Assembly (NCBI GenBank): GCA_023313575.1 | Contig: JAJTTP010000035.1 | Location: forward strand, 1 to 64,000 | Reading direction: 5' to 3' | Length of the DNA stretch: 64,000 bases | DNA from: Eutypella sp. D-1 | Taxonomy: Eukaryota; Ascomycota; Sordariomycetes; Xylariales; Diatrypaceae | Shown: piece after piece, positions 46,925 to 59,515 of the stretch | How positions within the stretch are numbered: the first letter of the stretch is position 1 | Layout: each line of letters begins with the position of its first letter | Program-made: the position numbers and the translations under genes | The notes under the pieces: model-generated | Database searches by the model: none | The model's input: the letters and a program-made list of their open reading frames with translations, nothing else | What the model was told of the DNA's origin: nothing

Positions 46925-47684
46925 ATGAGTGTATGTGACGACGCTTCCGACCTTGCGTCGACGTCGGCGTCTACGGGATGGGATCTCCCAACGCCCGCTC
47001 TCACGATCGTCTCCGATGATACCACCAACGCGGAGCAACAGAACGAGAAACCGAAATACGTCGTGCCAGCGGCATCAGTTGAGACCGTGCCCTTGCCCGG
47101 CAACACGTACGTGATCCGCGCGCGGGACTCCGGGCGCGCCATCACCGTCTACAATAACGAGCTCAAGCTCCTGGACTGGGAAAGCGCCGGCGACAAGAGC
47201 TCCCACTGGATCTGTGAGGAGAGGGGTGGCTGGTTCTCATTCAAGAACGCCGTGAGCGGCAAGTACAGTAAGTACGCGAGTAAAGAGGAGCATTCAGCTG
47301 AGGGACCGACACCCTTGTGTGGGCACTGCAGTGGTACAAGGAGTTCTCCTGGCAGTTATTGTTTCCAACCCCCCTCGCAATCCCCATAATTATTCGGCCC
47401 TGGAGAGTGAGCACCATGCACAGGATTGAAGTAGTGGCTAACGAGCTTCTCTTTTTCCCGCAGTGGGCCATAATGGCGGAGGCTTCCTTCACGCCCAGGC
47501 CGGATGGCATCTTCTTTGGGAGGACTTCACACCCAGGAAGCATCCAGATGGTGGGTTCCTGCTCTTGAACAGAGGCTGGTGGTGGTGGAACCCACTGCAG
47601 GCTGTGGCTGTGGATGGGTCTGGCTACAACCTCGTACATGCTCCTGAAGGCGGGGGCGCCATATGGGAGTTTCTCAAGCTCTGA
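46925..47684 (+). CDS. Small beta-trefoil-like hypothetical protein
   Basis: Two exons, 46925-47267 and 47464-47684, encode 187 aa. The 196-nt intron (GTAAGT donor, pyrimidine tract, CCCGCAG acceptor) joins in phase 1, restoring GKYMGHNGGG. After ~50 acidic, disordered residues, PLPGNTYVIRARDSGRAITV opens a compact domain with SHWICEERGGWFSFKNAVSGKY, GGFLLLNRG and a final GAIWEFLKL. This is the pattern of a small fungal family predicted to fold like fascin/ricin-type trefoils; the molecular function is unknown. Four consecutive Trp codons occur at 47577-47588. There is no signal peptide, so it is probably cytosolic. The fold is my inference from repeat-like spacing of W/G motifs. Confidence 0.7.
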
Positions 47685-49142
47685 TGAACTAGGGACCAGG
47701 GCGGTTGGTGCTGGTCACACCCGTGAGATGATATTACATCTCCACGCGACACCCTTCAATACGGGTTACTACGTCTGGTAGAACTCTTGGTGAGGAAAAG
47801 GTATCGGTTAGGCTCAGGTGTTCATTACATGTAGCATGTTGACCTCCAGCCCCTTCTACTACGGTTTAAGGCGTGGGTTTCACTTAGCATGGGTATTCTA
47901 GCGCCATTATCTTAACCACAATAGTTAATGGCGGTATTCCGGATATCCCTGATGATCTTTCAAGGCGACTAGTTGTTTATCGGCTTTGGATGATAGATGC
48001 CGACCCTGATGCGTCGTTGCAACAAGCATGATGGGCCGAGATCTTTGCGAGTGATAACTTGGTATAATCTCATCTCCTAAGCAGTATATCAGTAGTTTAC
48101 TCACTGATTCATTATACCTATCGCACTCAAGTAAAGCTGTATCATTGGTTAGCTACGTTGAAGTACTGGCTTAACGTTCGATGTGAAATAGGTGCATATA
48201 ATTATGTATATGTATATACTGGAAGTTTCGGATGTTTCAACATCCATTGGCTGAAACCGCTTTCCGACTCCCAAGCACTGTTTCCTGCGTCCTATCGCGG
48301 TCCTACAATATATTCACGTCTATAATTTATATAGTTTAATAGTACCAAGATGATCACTCTTCTCCTTTTCCGTATGAAGTCACTGTTCTCAGTACCGGAA
48401 TACTTTAACACGGCCTTTTCAACTCTACCTAACTCAGGGTTACAGAAACTCTTTCCACGGGTAGGTATCTATCTTCGATGGATCATACACCCAAAAAGAA
48501 CACATCGAACTGTAACATGCAGTCAACTACGACAACTGTAGGCCACTCCCATTGACATCTAATGTTGTAGCAGAAAAGCTATTCGGTGTGATGACGAGAG
48601 CTGTGTAAAGAAATATGTCTGGAACCCCAAAATGGGATCTTCATAATGGCAGGGTTTAGATGGTATCACGTTAGAACGCCACATACGGTTTCAGTCAGGC
48701 TTATAGCCCATTAATAGAAACCGCGGGATGGTTAAACCATTATAGTATCAATCAGATTTCCTACAGTCAAGGGGCGAGCAACAGCTAAAGAAAGAAGTTT
48801 TTTTATAGAAAAACCAGAAGGATGGACATGGCACTTGTCCAATGTATATACTATCCTTTCTGGAAATAGGGTAGCTGTACCAACTAGCCTAGGTAGATGC
48901 AAAGAGTTGAATCGTCACAATCTCAATAGTCTGCATAATGTCGAGTGGAACATATTACTTTAGTCATATGTATCGTATCTGGCCGCAGCTCACATATTTT
49001 ACCCAACTGAAGTCTATGCCCCTGTCTATGAAAGAACGACACGTCGTCCGCTTCCCATCGAACACGTTTTGAATCCATATGAAATCGGCGATTGTATTGT
49101 TGATTCAGTTCTTCCACGATTCGAGCCCACTTTGATCCATGA
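47685..49142. other. Convergent intergenic region
   Basis: About 1.45 kb between two convergent genes. A small hairpin GGATGTT/AACATCC occurs at about 48229-48244. No gene is supported. Confidence 0.5.
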
Positions 49143-50321
49143 TCACTGCTGGCGATCCCACTTGAATAAGTGATGAGGCAGCCCTTGGACGCCAACATCA
49201 ACTCTGAAAACTGCCCCGCCTTTCTCCTTCTGCTTAGCCGTCGGGTTTTCGGCGTCCTCGGTGGATGCGGTCGTAATAAACAGCTCGGTCCCGACAAATT
49301 CGGGACATGTAATGTTCTACCTATAGGTCAGCATATTGTTTGTGTCTCTAGACGGAGCTCCGACGTCTCTGATATAGGCTAGAGCTTCGAGTCCTTCTCG
49401 GGTGCCTCAACCGTACCTTAGTGGGTAGCTTTATTTCGCCAATGACCTCACCGCTGGGGGAGATCTTCAGAACGTTGCCAGCTCCGTAGAAGGCCGACCA
49501 CACATTACCCTCGACATCAACACGATGACCATCTGGGGAACCATATCCGGCGCCATCTGGATGTTTGTAGAAGACGCGCTTGTTGGAGATAGCCCCGTCG
49601 TCTGACGAGTAGTCATAGGCGTATATGGTGTTCTCCTCCGTCTGCGTGAAGTACATGGTCTTGCCGTCAGGCGACCAGCCTACGGAGTTTGGAATCATGA
49701 CCGGCTGCTTCTTGCCTTGGCCTATTTTACCATTGCCAAACAAGAATAGACCGCCTAAAACCTTTTGTCAGTAAAACCTTTCGTCGACGGCCATATACAC
49801 AAATCCTCCCAGAGCCGAGTATCACATGGTATGCAGAAAAAGGCTGAAGTATCCTCATTGATATACGCACCCTCAGGTTGAAAGGCGCCAAGATTGAACC
49901 CGGTTATGGATCCCAACCAGAAACGGCCATGGGAGTCTGCGGCGCCGTCATTACTGCGCAGCCTCTCATTCCTCGTTGGGTGAAACTCAGAAATGTACGT
50001 GTAGTCGGCTTTAGGCTCATTAGACTTGTTCTCGCGCAGAGCCTTGCGGTCAAGCACGGCCAGGCCGTACTTTACGCCGACGATGATCTTCTCCTGCGGA
50101 TCGACGCCCTCTATGTCGGCGGTAACCGAGATCGGGGTGTTCAATGTGTGCGATTCCACGGACGACGGACCCTCGTCTAGATTGACAGTGTGAAGCTTCC
50201 CTGACCGGATGTCCACAAATCGTAGACTGTTCGTCGCCTTCTCGTAGTACGGCCCCTCCCCAAGCAAGCAGTGCAGGTTGAGGTAGGGCTCCGTAACTGT
50301 CCACGTCTGTTTTGGTGACAT
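49143..50321 (-). CDS. SMP-30/gluconolactonase/LRE family beta-propeller enzyme
   Basis: Three exons, 50321-49871, 49754-49417 and 49316-49143, give 320 aa. Introns are 116 nt (branch TTTACTGAC, acceptor TTTTAG) and 100 nt (branch GCTGACC). The full six-bladed propeller is present. The metal ligands match the regucalcin pattern: Glu22 in LGEGPYYE, Asn173 in IPNSVGWSPDG and Asp225 in GSPDGHRVDVEGNVW. The substrate-side RSNDGAAD motif holds Asn124/Asp125, and the last blade carries NITCPEFVGTELFITTAS. Members hydrolyse sugar lactones such as gluconolactone using a divalent metal. There is no signal peptide, so it is likely cytosolic. The length is normal for the family (about 300-330 aa). Confidence 0.9.
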
Positions 50322-50727
50322 GATGGCTGTGTATAGTACACTAGAGTGAGTGTAGTCTGACTGTTCCTCGTGTATACACCTCGTCAATGCGTGCTTCGGG
50401 TTGTGATGTATCTATGTGCCAAAGTGTGATGTCTCAGAGACCAGATGACCCCCGCAAGTAAAATAGGGAAGAGTGAGGGGTTGCGAATTGAGGCAGATAT
50501 CGGAGACCCACTATTTCTCAGAGGCCGCAAGGGGTAGAAGCAAGGGCAAGCAAATTTAAAAGAATGATATAGATTAGGTAATTTACGATCAATGAGGCCT
50601 GAGACTGCCTGAACTATATACAACGTGGGTGCTCCTTGGTTGTCTTCTCATGCATTTACAAAGGTTATGGCCCTTCCCAAGTGGTCGAGGTCGACAACAT
50701 GCATCCCAAGCATTTAGCGGGCTGTAG
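50322..50727. other. Intergenic region upstream of the SMP-30 gene
   Basis: About 400 bp containing the minus-strand promoter of the SMP-30 gene and the 3' flank of the next gene. Nothing else is recognised. Confidence 0.45.
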
Positions 50728-51749
50728 TTAACCGATGACCCTAAACTTACCTAACGGAATACCGGGCCCGTTGATGTCACCAAATTTCACTGTCGGTTGG
50801 GATAGGCCCGAAAAAGGGGTGGCCTGCAACTCTCTTTCGGCCGGTCGGTTTAATTGGGGCACGCCTAACAACGCGGCGACCTTCCTAAGTAGGCCCCATC
50901 TCAGCGTGACGGCAGCAGTCATCTTCGACCAACGATAGGCGAGAAGGTTCAACTGACGGGACAGCATAAGTGACAACCAACAATACACTTTTCCCATGGG
51001 CTCGTAGACCAACACTTCAAACTGAGCAATCGGAGACCACTATGAGCCCAAAGGAGACGCCCTTGGAGATGAAAGGCGCCCGGTCGCTTGCGGCTTTTGG
51101 AGCATGCCATGCGAGTAAATAAACGACACTTTGATTCGCTAGTCCTGTACCCCTGTGCCAGCGTTTCTGAGAAACACCTCTTCATGGCGCTGGCGCTGGG
51201 AAGACAATGGAAAGCAATATAACTCCTCGATATCATTGTCGCTTGTGAGCTGATTGAAGGCGAAACAGACGTCCGAGAGCATAACGTTGGTGATCGGGTT
51301 TGCGCGCCACGTCCCGTCATCGGGTGTAACCTGCATAATGTGGGCGAGTGCGACATCCCGGGTCATCAGGCGCAACCGCCAATCACGGGCCTTGGGCTGA
51401 GCTCTCCGCGGGAAAACATCTAACTCTGACAATTGATGGCCCCTTTGCAGCCATGCAATGCATGGGCGGTAATAATGGAAGGCAGCGGCTCCTGCGTGGT
51501 TGCGAAACCTCTCCGATACCAAAGGAACGATCGGAGGTATGCTTCTAAACCTCGAGACGAGGCTGGTCCATAGCAGCCTCCAGCCAAGCTTGCGACGCAA
51601 CTTCACGGTGAAGAAACCAGGAAAGAGGACTACCTGCGTAGCAAGGTTGGTCAACAGCGGCTTTAGGATGTATCGTGTCGCTTCGTGACCGCAACAGGCT
51701 CTTCGGTCGGCTGGACCACATGACCTATGACAAATGCGGGCAAGCTCAT
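50728..51749 (-). CDS. Hypothetical fungal membrane-associated protein
   Basis: Not in the obvious gene set, but two minus-strand frames join well. An exon ends at 51151 (donor GTACAG) and the next runs 51039-50728 (acceptor CTCATAG, 111-nt intron, phase 0), giving EEVFLRNAGTG continuous with WSPIAQFEVLVYEPMG. The upstream exon reads LKPLLTNLATQVVLFPGFF (likely membrane segment). It then continues KLGWRLLW, FHYYRPCIAWLQRG, WRANPITNVMLSDVCFAFNQL and ELYCFPLSSQRQR. This resembles a conserved hypothetical family I have met in filamentous fungi, but I cannot give it a function. The open frame begins at a TTG, so a short 5' exon is needed; the ATG at 51749 (MSLPAFVIG) is a candidate, in another frame. 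About 320 aa. Confidence 0.5.
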
Positions 51750-54700
51750 GATGGTGGTGTAAGAAACGCCAAAATTCCAGCGTGCAAGGCGACAAACAAC
51801 CAACCGCGTAGCTGCAGGGTTCGAGTCAATAGATTCTCTCTCTTTGCTCTCAACCTTCCAAAAGAGAAGAAAGTCGTGTCTCACCGTCAGACGCTTGGAC
51901 TGTGACAAGGAAACATGCTGCCCTATCGTCCCACTAAATGTTCTAGTCGTTTACTAATGCTGGAACGGAAATCGTGGACTTGTGAAGAGGCTCACTTGGT
52001 CGACAGGGTTGGCTCGGGTCCCTCATGATGACTTGTGATCTTTTTCGTACGGAGTACTTTTTTTTCGATTGTAGAAGCAAGAATGCTACGTCTAGTAGGG
52101 GGTCCCACCCGTCTCTCCACCATTCTAGAACATCTCTCAGAATTCCTTTCCATGAGGAGCCGACACGATAGCCACCACCAACATACCCGATACCCCGCGC
52201 CACTACCATTAATACATCGCCGATATAGTCATTTACCGCGTAGCATACCTCTTTCGGAGGTTAGCGAAATGGGTTGCCAACCCCGAAGAACTTACCAGAA
52301 ACCAAAGTACCAGAAGATGGTCCGTGGCCCTCAAAGTTTGTAAACATTCGGGGCTGTGCCATCTTGTCAGCTGGCCGGTACACGTTACTGATGGCAATTT
52401 TAACTTGAAGTCTTGCCGCAATCGCGTTATATCAATAACTAGTTAGTTGGCAGGCTGGTTAGTTATATGTTGCACATATCCAACATCGTCATTGTTTAGC
52501 ATGAGCTTAGACTATTACGTATGGGGCCGCAATACTCTCCGTCGGTTCTTTCCGGGGAATTCATCTGCGATGAAAGGATGTGACAGCTGATAGCTCGACA
52601 ACCCCAGAACTCACGTAGACAGCGATGATGAATGCCTCTGCGTGTGATGGCATGTTAGACTAGGCACCCTAGGCACCCCTATTAAAACCCTGTCCTGTGT
52701 CCCGCCTTACCTTGCTAGTTCCGTTAGTGTACCGTTCCCTTTTCTGCCCTTTTCTGCCCTGTCCAGGTAACTTATCACTACTAACATATATGTACTTGCT
52801 ATCCGTGCACTCCATAACTGCAGCCAGTTAAGCCGGTCATTCGTTGAGCGATTAGCTGCAGCTGCTTCCTGCATGGCATATCTACATGGTCACTACCAGC
52901 AATTAGCCCCAGAGCGTGCTGCCGCCTCATAATCCCAAGTACCGGAGCGCTTGGCAACTGGTGAAAGCTTAGTCCTACCTACATAGAGAACGGTGTTGTC
53001 AGGAATGCTTCCCCAGCATACTATGTACCCGGTAACGCAATTTCGAATAGTTAAATAGTGTATTCTAGCACCAGCAATAGCCGCCAGGATTCTAGGATCG
53101 GCGGACGCACATATGATCGCACACGCAGGTTATAGTGGGATGGGACGGCCCGGCGTGGGTTAGTACGTTGGAGATGACGGCAACGGTCCCTTTACGCATT
53201 TGCGCTTTGTGTTATTCTTCTCAACTTGGCAACATACCTTTCTCCGGCTCTTCAGGCTGAGGTGCGGAACATTGTAAGCCTGCGCCATATTCCCAAGAAG
53301 TTTGATATCTTAAGGCTGATGATCATCTTGTTTTCGCTCGATAAGGAGCGAGTCACGAATCATGATGAACCCCCCCCCCCTGCTCTATACGAAATGACTT
53401 ATATCAGGGGTTAGGGCTGATTCATTACGGATTGACTGCCGGCTCTGCCCCTAGCCCTACTAGCACGGCATCAGTGGAAGTGGCTTGTGGTTGCTGGTCG
53501 CCACACCATCACTAAAATAGGAGAAGTCAATAGTGAGATTGACAATTTCTATAGAATGACTTTTTCACCTTGCAGAGGTCGCGGAGTTAAGCCATGTCTG
53601 ACACTTACTTGGAGCTAGACAAGCTAAACAACTAGGCTATGATTCCCCCAAGATTATCACTGAGTTTAGCGTAAGGTAAGACAGCCATCCGTTATTGTGT
53701 GATAAATTACGAATCTGTCTTGGATATTCTCCGAGGGGGATGCACAACACGCATATGCGGTGCGCCCTCAGTAAGTAGGCTGACCATGAACTGTGTTGCG
53801 ACGTGACTGCGACGTCGGACTTAGCACTCTTGGATGGAGTTTTGGATGGGTGGTCATCAAATGAAATTACGATCGCATCATACGTAGGGTCCAACTCTCA
53901 TTTGCACGAGACGGCGTGCGGTGTCTACCTGATCGTAAATTACGCAATAAATGATACACATAATAAACCACCCCTCCCTGTGGCACCACAAGGTCATGGC
54001 AACATGGTTATGGTTGTCTCTTTTGCCCACGCTACCTGACAACATCCTAGCTCACCTACCACAAGCTAATCTTATGGGGTTATGGAGATGCGCAATATGA
54101 GATGCACGAAATCAGCCTAGGTGACATGGAAGATCTCGTATCTTGCCGCTTCTACCAGATGAGATTTCCCGGCTGTTACCCACGCTGACCCTGGTGGAAA
54201 TAAAACGGCGTTCTCTTAGTGTATCGTATGCACATAACTAGTTATTTTCCTCGCTTGACGGTTACCATGTAATGTGAGCCTTCCAGGAAAGGCCCTAGGG
54301 GCCTTGAAAGAAAAGCTCATTTGAATATCCAGCTACCCAACCCCAGTGGCTCCGGCGATGGAGATACCTGATCAGTCTCTATTTAGTACTGCCCATGCCT
54401 ACAAGAGCTAAACAATGTCTCTTAGTAAATTTTGTTATGTACTTCGTACACCTGACAGCCACGCTGAGAAAAGGACAGAGCCACAATTTAGCCTACGCCG
54501 CGAACGTGGGTTTAACCAGCCAGCTGGGATTGACTAGGCACAAAATTGACGGAAGACAAGATTATCCCTGCACTTACGGAACGCCAAAAGGGGGACGATA
54601 CGTACTGTGATGTGGCCGTCCTGCGGAGGTACGCCAGGGGGTACTTACCTATTACATACATAGTATCCCCATTCCTTGGAAGTCTTGGGGCGGCTGGGCG

Positions 54701-57700
54701 GCCGGGCGGCCAGGTCGCAGGGAGGCCGCATTCGTTTCCGCTGACAGGGACCTGGAAGACGGCGCCATCGCACAGCACACAGAGCGGCGGAAAAGGCGAC
54801 GTGGGTGTCTTTCCGGGCAGCAACGATAACAGGCTACGGTCCTTGCAGGTTTTGCAGGTTTACGTAGCACTTGCATATATACACCTACATGATGCATAAT
54901 GTATAGCTAATGCCGTGGGCCCGCGTAATGAGCCGGCCATGTCAGGAACCTTTTTCAATGATGAGTTCTTCATAGTGACACTATGACTATGATTGGCACC
55001 TCGTTATATGCTATGTCTTGGTCATACCGGTGACTTGCAGAGAGATCTTGGATCGGCGGTTATATGGTGTGCCGTACAAGGATTGCGTAGTTTATTTTTC
55101 TCGGGTGGTATTATCCGCAACGGCGGAAAATTGTTATAACCCACCAACCCACTAGAAATTCGCTAGTGACCGGCTCTAAAGAGACTATGCCGCGTACACC
55201 CTGGTTGCGATATACCGTGTATACCCTACAAGATACCCATTAAGCGCCGTTGATATAGGTACATGCGTTGCTCTTCGGGATTTAAACACGCCAGAATCCA
55301 CACAATAGACAGAGTCCATAGCGCTAATGCTGGTATAGAAATTACTTTGTAATAACACGTGTGAGAAGCGCGCTGATGTTGATATTGGCCACCTTGTGAT
55401 ATTGACAACATTATATTGAATGCGTGTGTATGGCCAAGGTAGTAAGCCGTATCTTCTTGGGTCTGTCCGCTTACATGCCACCCTCTCCTCCGTATTATCT
55501 ACCACCGTGTCTATATATATCGTAAGTACGTACCGAGTACGAAGGACTCCTACTATGTAGAGATACAGCAAGGTTGATATTCTGTGATCAATAATGGAAT
55601 AAATAAGACATTGAGGCGCGGAATGGCTTTGACCAAGCTGTTGGTACTGTTTGGCCCCACAGATGCACACGCGCCTTATCTGCGTTGGTGATCTTCCGGT
55701 CTGCTGGTCATGTTGTAACTTGTGTAGTTGGTTGGGCTGCATTGCTACCTGACGGGATGGGGGCTGCGTGACTACATATACACACCCGCTGGGCACTTTT
55801 GTCATCGGAGGGTACAATGTCTGGTATGTAGGTATATTACTCTGCCGTGGAAGGGACAAGTTACCAAGCGTGGCGCCCGGATCGCGATCAATTGACACAG
55901 AACCATCACCATGCCCCCTTACTAAGAAATTGTGTATCACTGGTCCGATACATGATCCCACAGCCAGGGGAACATAGGCCGTCAGCCACACAGCGGAGCA
56001 CACACGAACATGCCCTGCAGACCCAATTGGATAGTACATGATCATGGAAAAGTTCATACTTCCCCATCTGCACGACTTGCTAGCTAGATCCCACCGCAGC
56101 ATCCTCTTCGTACACGATTTCCAGCCTAATTCAGACGCCAGCCTGGGGCATTCCGTATTCCCCGGTGCCAGCTAGTCTGAGAAATATCACCACGTATGTA
56201 AGCATGTGCATCGTATAGGTTGAGGTGGTCAGTAGCACTAGCAGAGCGGAAATATGCCGAGAGAAGACTGTCTTCACTAATATCACTATAGTGCATCTAG
56301 ACAGCTCAACTCGGGATGGATGGACCCTTACTATGCAAGCCGGTATATTGTCAGTATTTAAAAAAGCATGGTATTCGCTAGTTCTGCCGTCGTTCCGCTG
56401 CTCACAGACCCATCATCGTGGCACGCACACTTACGTACATATCACACAAACATTTAATATGAAGGTGTTTTTACTACTTAATGACAAGGTTTTACATATG
56501 TATGAACTATAGTCCTTATTTCATGGGGGCCTATAATGTCTGGATCCTTTTCATATTTGGACCCTCCATGGATGCGACCCTGCGTGTGTATATATATGTA
56601 TGTAAGTTCAATCCCTGCTGGCTCGAGCAGTAAGCGACCGGAACTATCACAATTGCGATTTGACAATCCCTGGGCCACGTTACCGGCGGGGTGACTCCAT
56701 TCCAAGTTTGGCGCATGACTACCAGCGGTAGTGCCAGTTTACAATGGGGATATTTCCCCTCTACCTGCGAAATGATCCACTAAGAAGGTGAAGTAGGAAT
56801 CTAGCCCAACTTTGCCTAACTGAAAATCGTTGCCTACGTAGAAGGTCATCGCTATGGTAGTGACCCAGCCACTTATCATCAGCAACTCCAGATTTGCGGC
56901 TGGCGACCGTTGCAGAGGAGGGAAAGGGAGGGGAGTTCAACCTCCGTATCCCGTGCCGCCTTGTGATATAGAACAGACGCCTAATACCCCCCGACGTCCC
57001 ATACGTCTATAAGATCGGTCCATAAAAGGGTTTCCGCCTGCACGGACAGCTAGTTCGGCTCGACTGTTTCTTGCAGATCTGCGTCTACTTTACAAGGGCT
57101 TTTATGCATACATCATGTACGTATACACGATACGTACATGCATACACATGTACATGGTCCGACATAGCTAACTATGTAGATGGGCCACGTACAAGTACAT
57201 ATGCGCGAGTGCGGATGTCGTCGATGGTTTTAGATGATAGGCTCCACACCTGATGAGAAACCATATGTAGTAGCCTCGAGGTCCGCTGGTCCGCTCGTCA
57301 TCGTGAGCCGCCGCTGCTGCTGTAGTCTCACCGGTGTTGTCCGTGCTTACCTTCTTTCTCTTTTTGGCCCCTCCGTGTGAACGACTTGTTAGTCCGTCTG
57401 CAAGAAGCATGCGTTTGCCTTTACCGCCGCTTGAAACCATCAACGATCAGCCCATCCATTGTCACCGACTCATCAAGCTGTTTCTCTGAAGATCGGAAGG
57501 GAACCGTATGCTGTTTAACTAGGTATGCAAGGCCAGGTCGCATTCCCGCTTGCATCACCGACTACTTGGCCTCTTGTACTGTAGCAGTTTCTAGAGAGGG
57601 CGGGTTCGTCCTTACATATGCAAGGCGCTCATGCCAGCCACGAGGCGAAGTGCTACCTAGAATCCTGGCGGCTTAGAAGACGCTTTGACCCATCCTGCTC

Positions 57701-59515
57701 AATACCCGGCCGCAAGCAATGTTTCTCAGCCTCCCTTTGGCCGTCATTCACCATGTATGTACGTAGGTCATATGCAGAAATTCTAATTTTCTGCTGTTCT
57801 GATACACCTAGTCTTCGCGTCTTGCGCTACGGTGGTAATGTAGAGATATCAGGCCATGGACACGCTGCGAAGCTCCAAGTGCTCGAGGGTTTCGGAGCTT
57901 AAGGAAAGAGAGCTGTGTGCGAACTTGGGGTTGTCTTGGGCGCCAAAGGGTGTTCCCCGAGATGCGACTTCAACCCTTACGTCCCACTCCATTTTTACTG
58001 CAATTATTAGTTCCGAAAGCGCAACATGGCACGGGGAGCCCCAGCTAGTTCTTCCAACCACCTAGCTCGCCCCTCAGTATGGATACCAAGTGAAGCGACC
58101 TTCTAGTTAAGCCCTGCGCGGTCTGAACACCAAGAGCGCGAGCCTGACATGGGACCCCTGGTACGCCTTTCTGTACCCCGGCCGCCTTAACCAGAATACC
58201 AATCCTCGTCTTCTTACATACATAACATAACTACCTCGCAATATTCTAAACCATCCCAGTTAGGCTCCACCGCCTCGATAGACTAGCAGACGGTGAAAGC
58301 GTGAAAGCGTGACGGCTGGTTGCCAAGAATTCATAGAAGAAGAAAAATACCTTCGACCCGATGTGGTTTCCCCAAGAACGGGCCGGCCATGAACTGATCA
58401 CAGTGGGAGTCTTACCAGTGAGCCGTTTAGGGTGCTGACCTACTATACACCTGCAGTCATATTACTCCAACCAAAGAAGAGAGTCCCATGTCCATTAGTT
58501 AGATGGGCCATAAAGACAGCACATTCGTGCCGTCATACCTGTTCACGCAACCCTGACTATTCGGCAAGAGTTGGACCCATATCGTCTGGCTGTGACGACA
58601 CCCTCCGCGTTTCCCATTTGTACACTACATGTTCTCACCTAGTTACTCACGAAGGTCCACGGTGACTAGCTGTTCGCCAATCCGAACCCCAGTGCTGATC
58701 TAGCATTGGCGTCCCCTACATAGCCCATTGGTCGTGCAGGGCTTTCGGGGTCCAGATGTTGTTGACTGGTTCGCTTCGCTGCATTTGGTCACCACGCATT
58801 TCTCTACTAAGTTACTAGTACGACCATGTTGGGCATGTCCACCACTCAAGCCACCTGATATAACATCTACCAATCTGATCCTCTGTCTGCTTGGTGCACC
58901 GACAGGCTTTCCTCACTTCTAGCCTTCCAACTGGTGTAATTCAGATGCAGACCCAGATTTCGACTGTTCTATCATAACTCGGAGAGAAAATTTACAACCT
59001 CGTCCTAAATCTGACCTTGTAGGATATTACTGCACATTGCTCACTAGTCGGTGACTTCAGACCGCAGCTCGGATTCATGGTGGCGGGCAATCCTTCGTAG
59101 TTTCCTCAACCACCCGGACAGCCAAGGTCCCCGGTACAACCAAGTCTCTTATCCATCAACCTCTCGCTCTATAGATACTGCAAAAACCTACAGACCGCAG
59201 AGCCGCTTGTCCTCCTCAAAACATCATTTTCACTTATTCTACTTAACCTTTCCTCTAAAATCTTCCGCCGTGGCGATCCAAACTCCCATCCTCCGTCACC
59301 CTCCCCAGCCGCATTCTGCACGCCCCGAAGCCACGTTTTTAGGGCTTCTTTTGGATTTCCAGAGCGGCTCGGTGCGGACTTTAAGTGACTTGGGTAGGAA
59401 TCAAGAACACAACGAAACCATTGGGACGAGAAGTTACTGGCGCAATCGTGGGGTGGATGAGAGCGGTCAATGTCGACGGCTTCGCGACGACCTCCGAGAA
59501 GGGGAACAGGTCCTA
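51750..59515. other. 7.8-kb gene desert
   Basis: Mixed-composition DNA with no recognised gene. It includes one unusually long open frame at 55185-56102 on the minus strand (listed separately), short tandem duplications (CCCTTTTCTG twice near 52735-52755; GTGAAAGC twice near 58294-58310) and a GGGCGGCC doublet near 54692-54710. The right end contains the bZIP promoter and 5' UTR. Confidence 0.55.
55185..56102 (-). CDS. Long open frame of uncertain coding status
   Basis: A 305-codon frame with a true ATG at 56102 and no recognised domain. The sequence mixes hydrophobic patches (LIYSIIDHRISTLLYLYIV) with many Arg, Ser and Tyr residues, and codon use does not resemble the confirmed genes nearby. 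Such length without a stop is unexpected by chance in DNA of this composition, but nothing else supports translation. Confidence 0.25.
   Translation of the reverse strand: MLRWDLASKSCRWGSMNFSMIMYYPIGSAGHVRVCSAVWLTAYVPLAVGSCIGPVIHNFLVRGHGDGSVSIDRDPGATLGNLSLPRQSNIPTYQTLYPPMTKVPSGCVYVVTQPPSRQVAMQPNQLHKLQHDQQTGRSPTQIRRVCICGAKQYQQLGQSHSAPQCLIYSIIDHRISTLLYLYIVGVLRTRYVLTIYIDTVVDNTEERVACKRTDPRRYGLLPWPYTRIQYNVVNITRWPISTSARFSHVLLQSNFYTSISAMDSVYCVDSGVFKSRRATHVPISTALNGYLVGYTRYIATRVYAA

Noticed and set aside
51805..51830. B-box-like GGTTCGAGTC
   Set aside because: No A box at tRNA distance and no cloverleaf could be formed; it lies near a probable protein gene.
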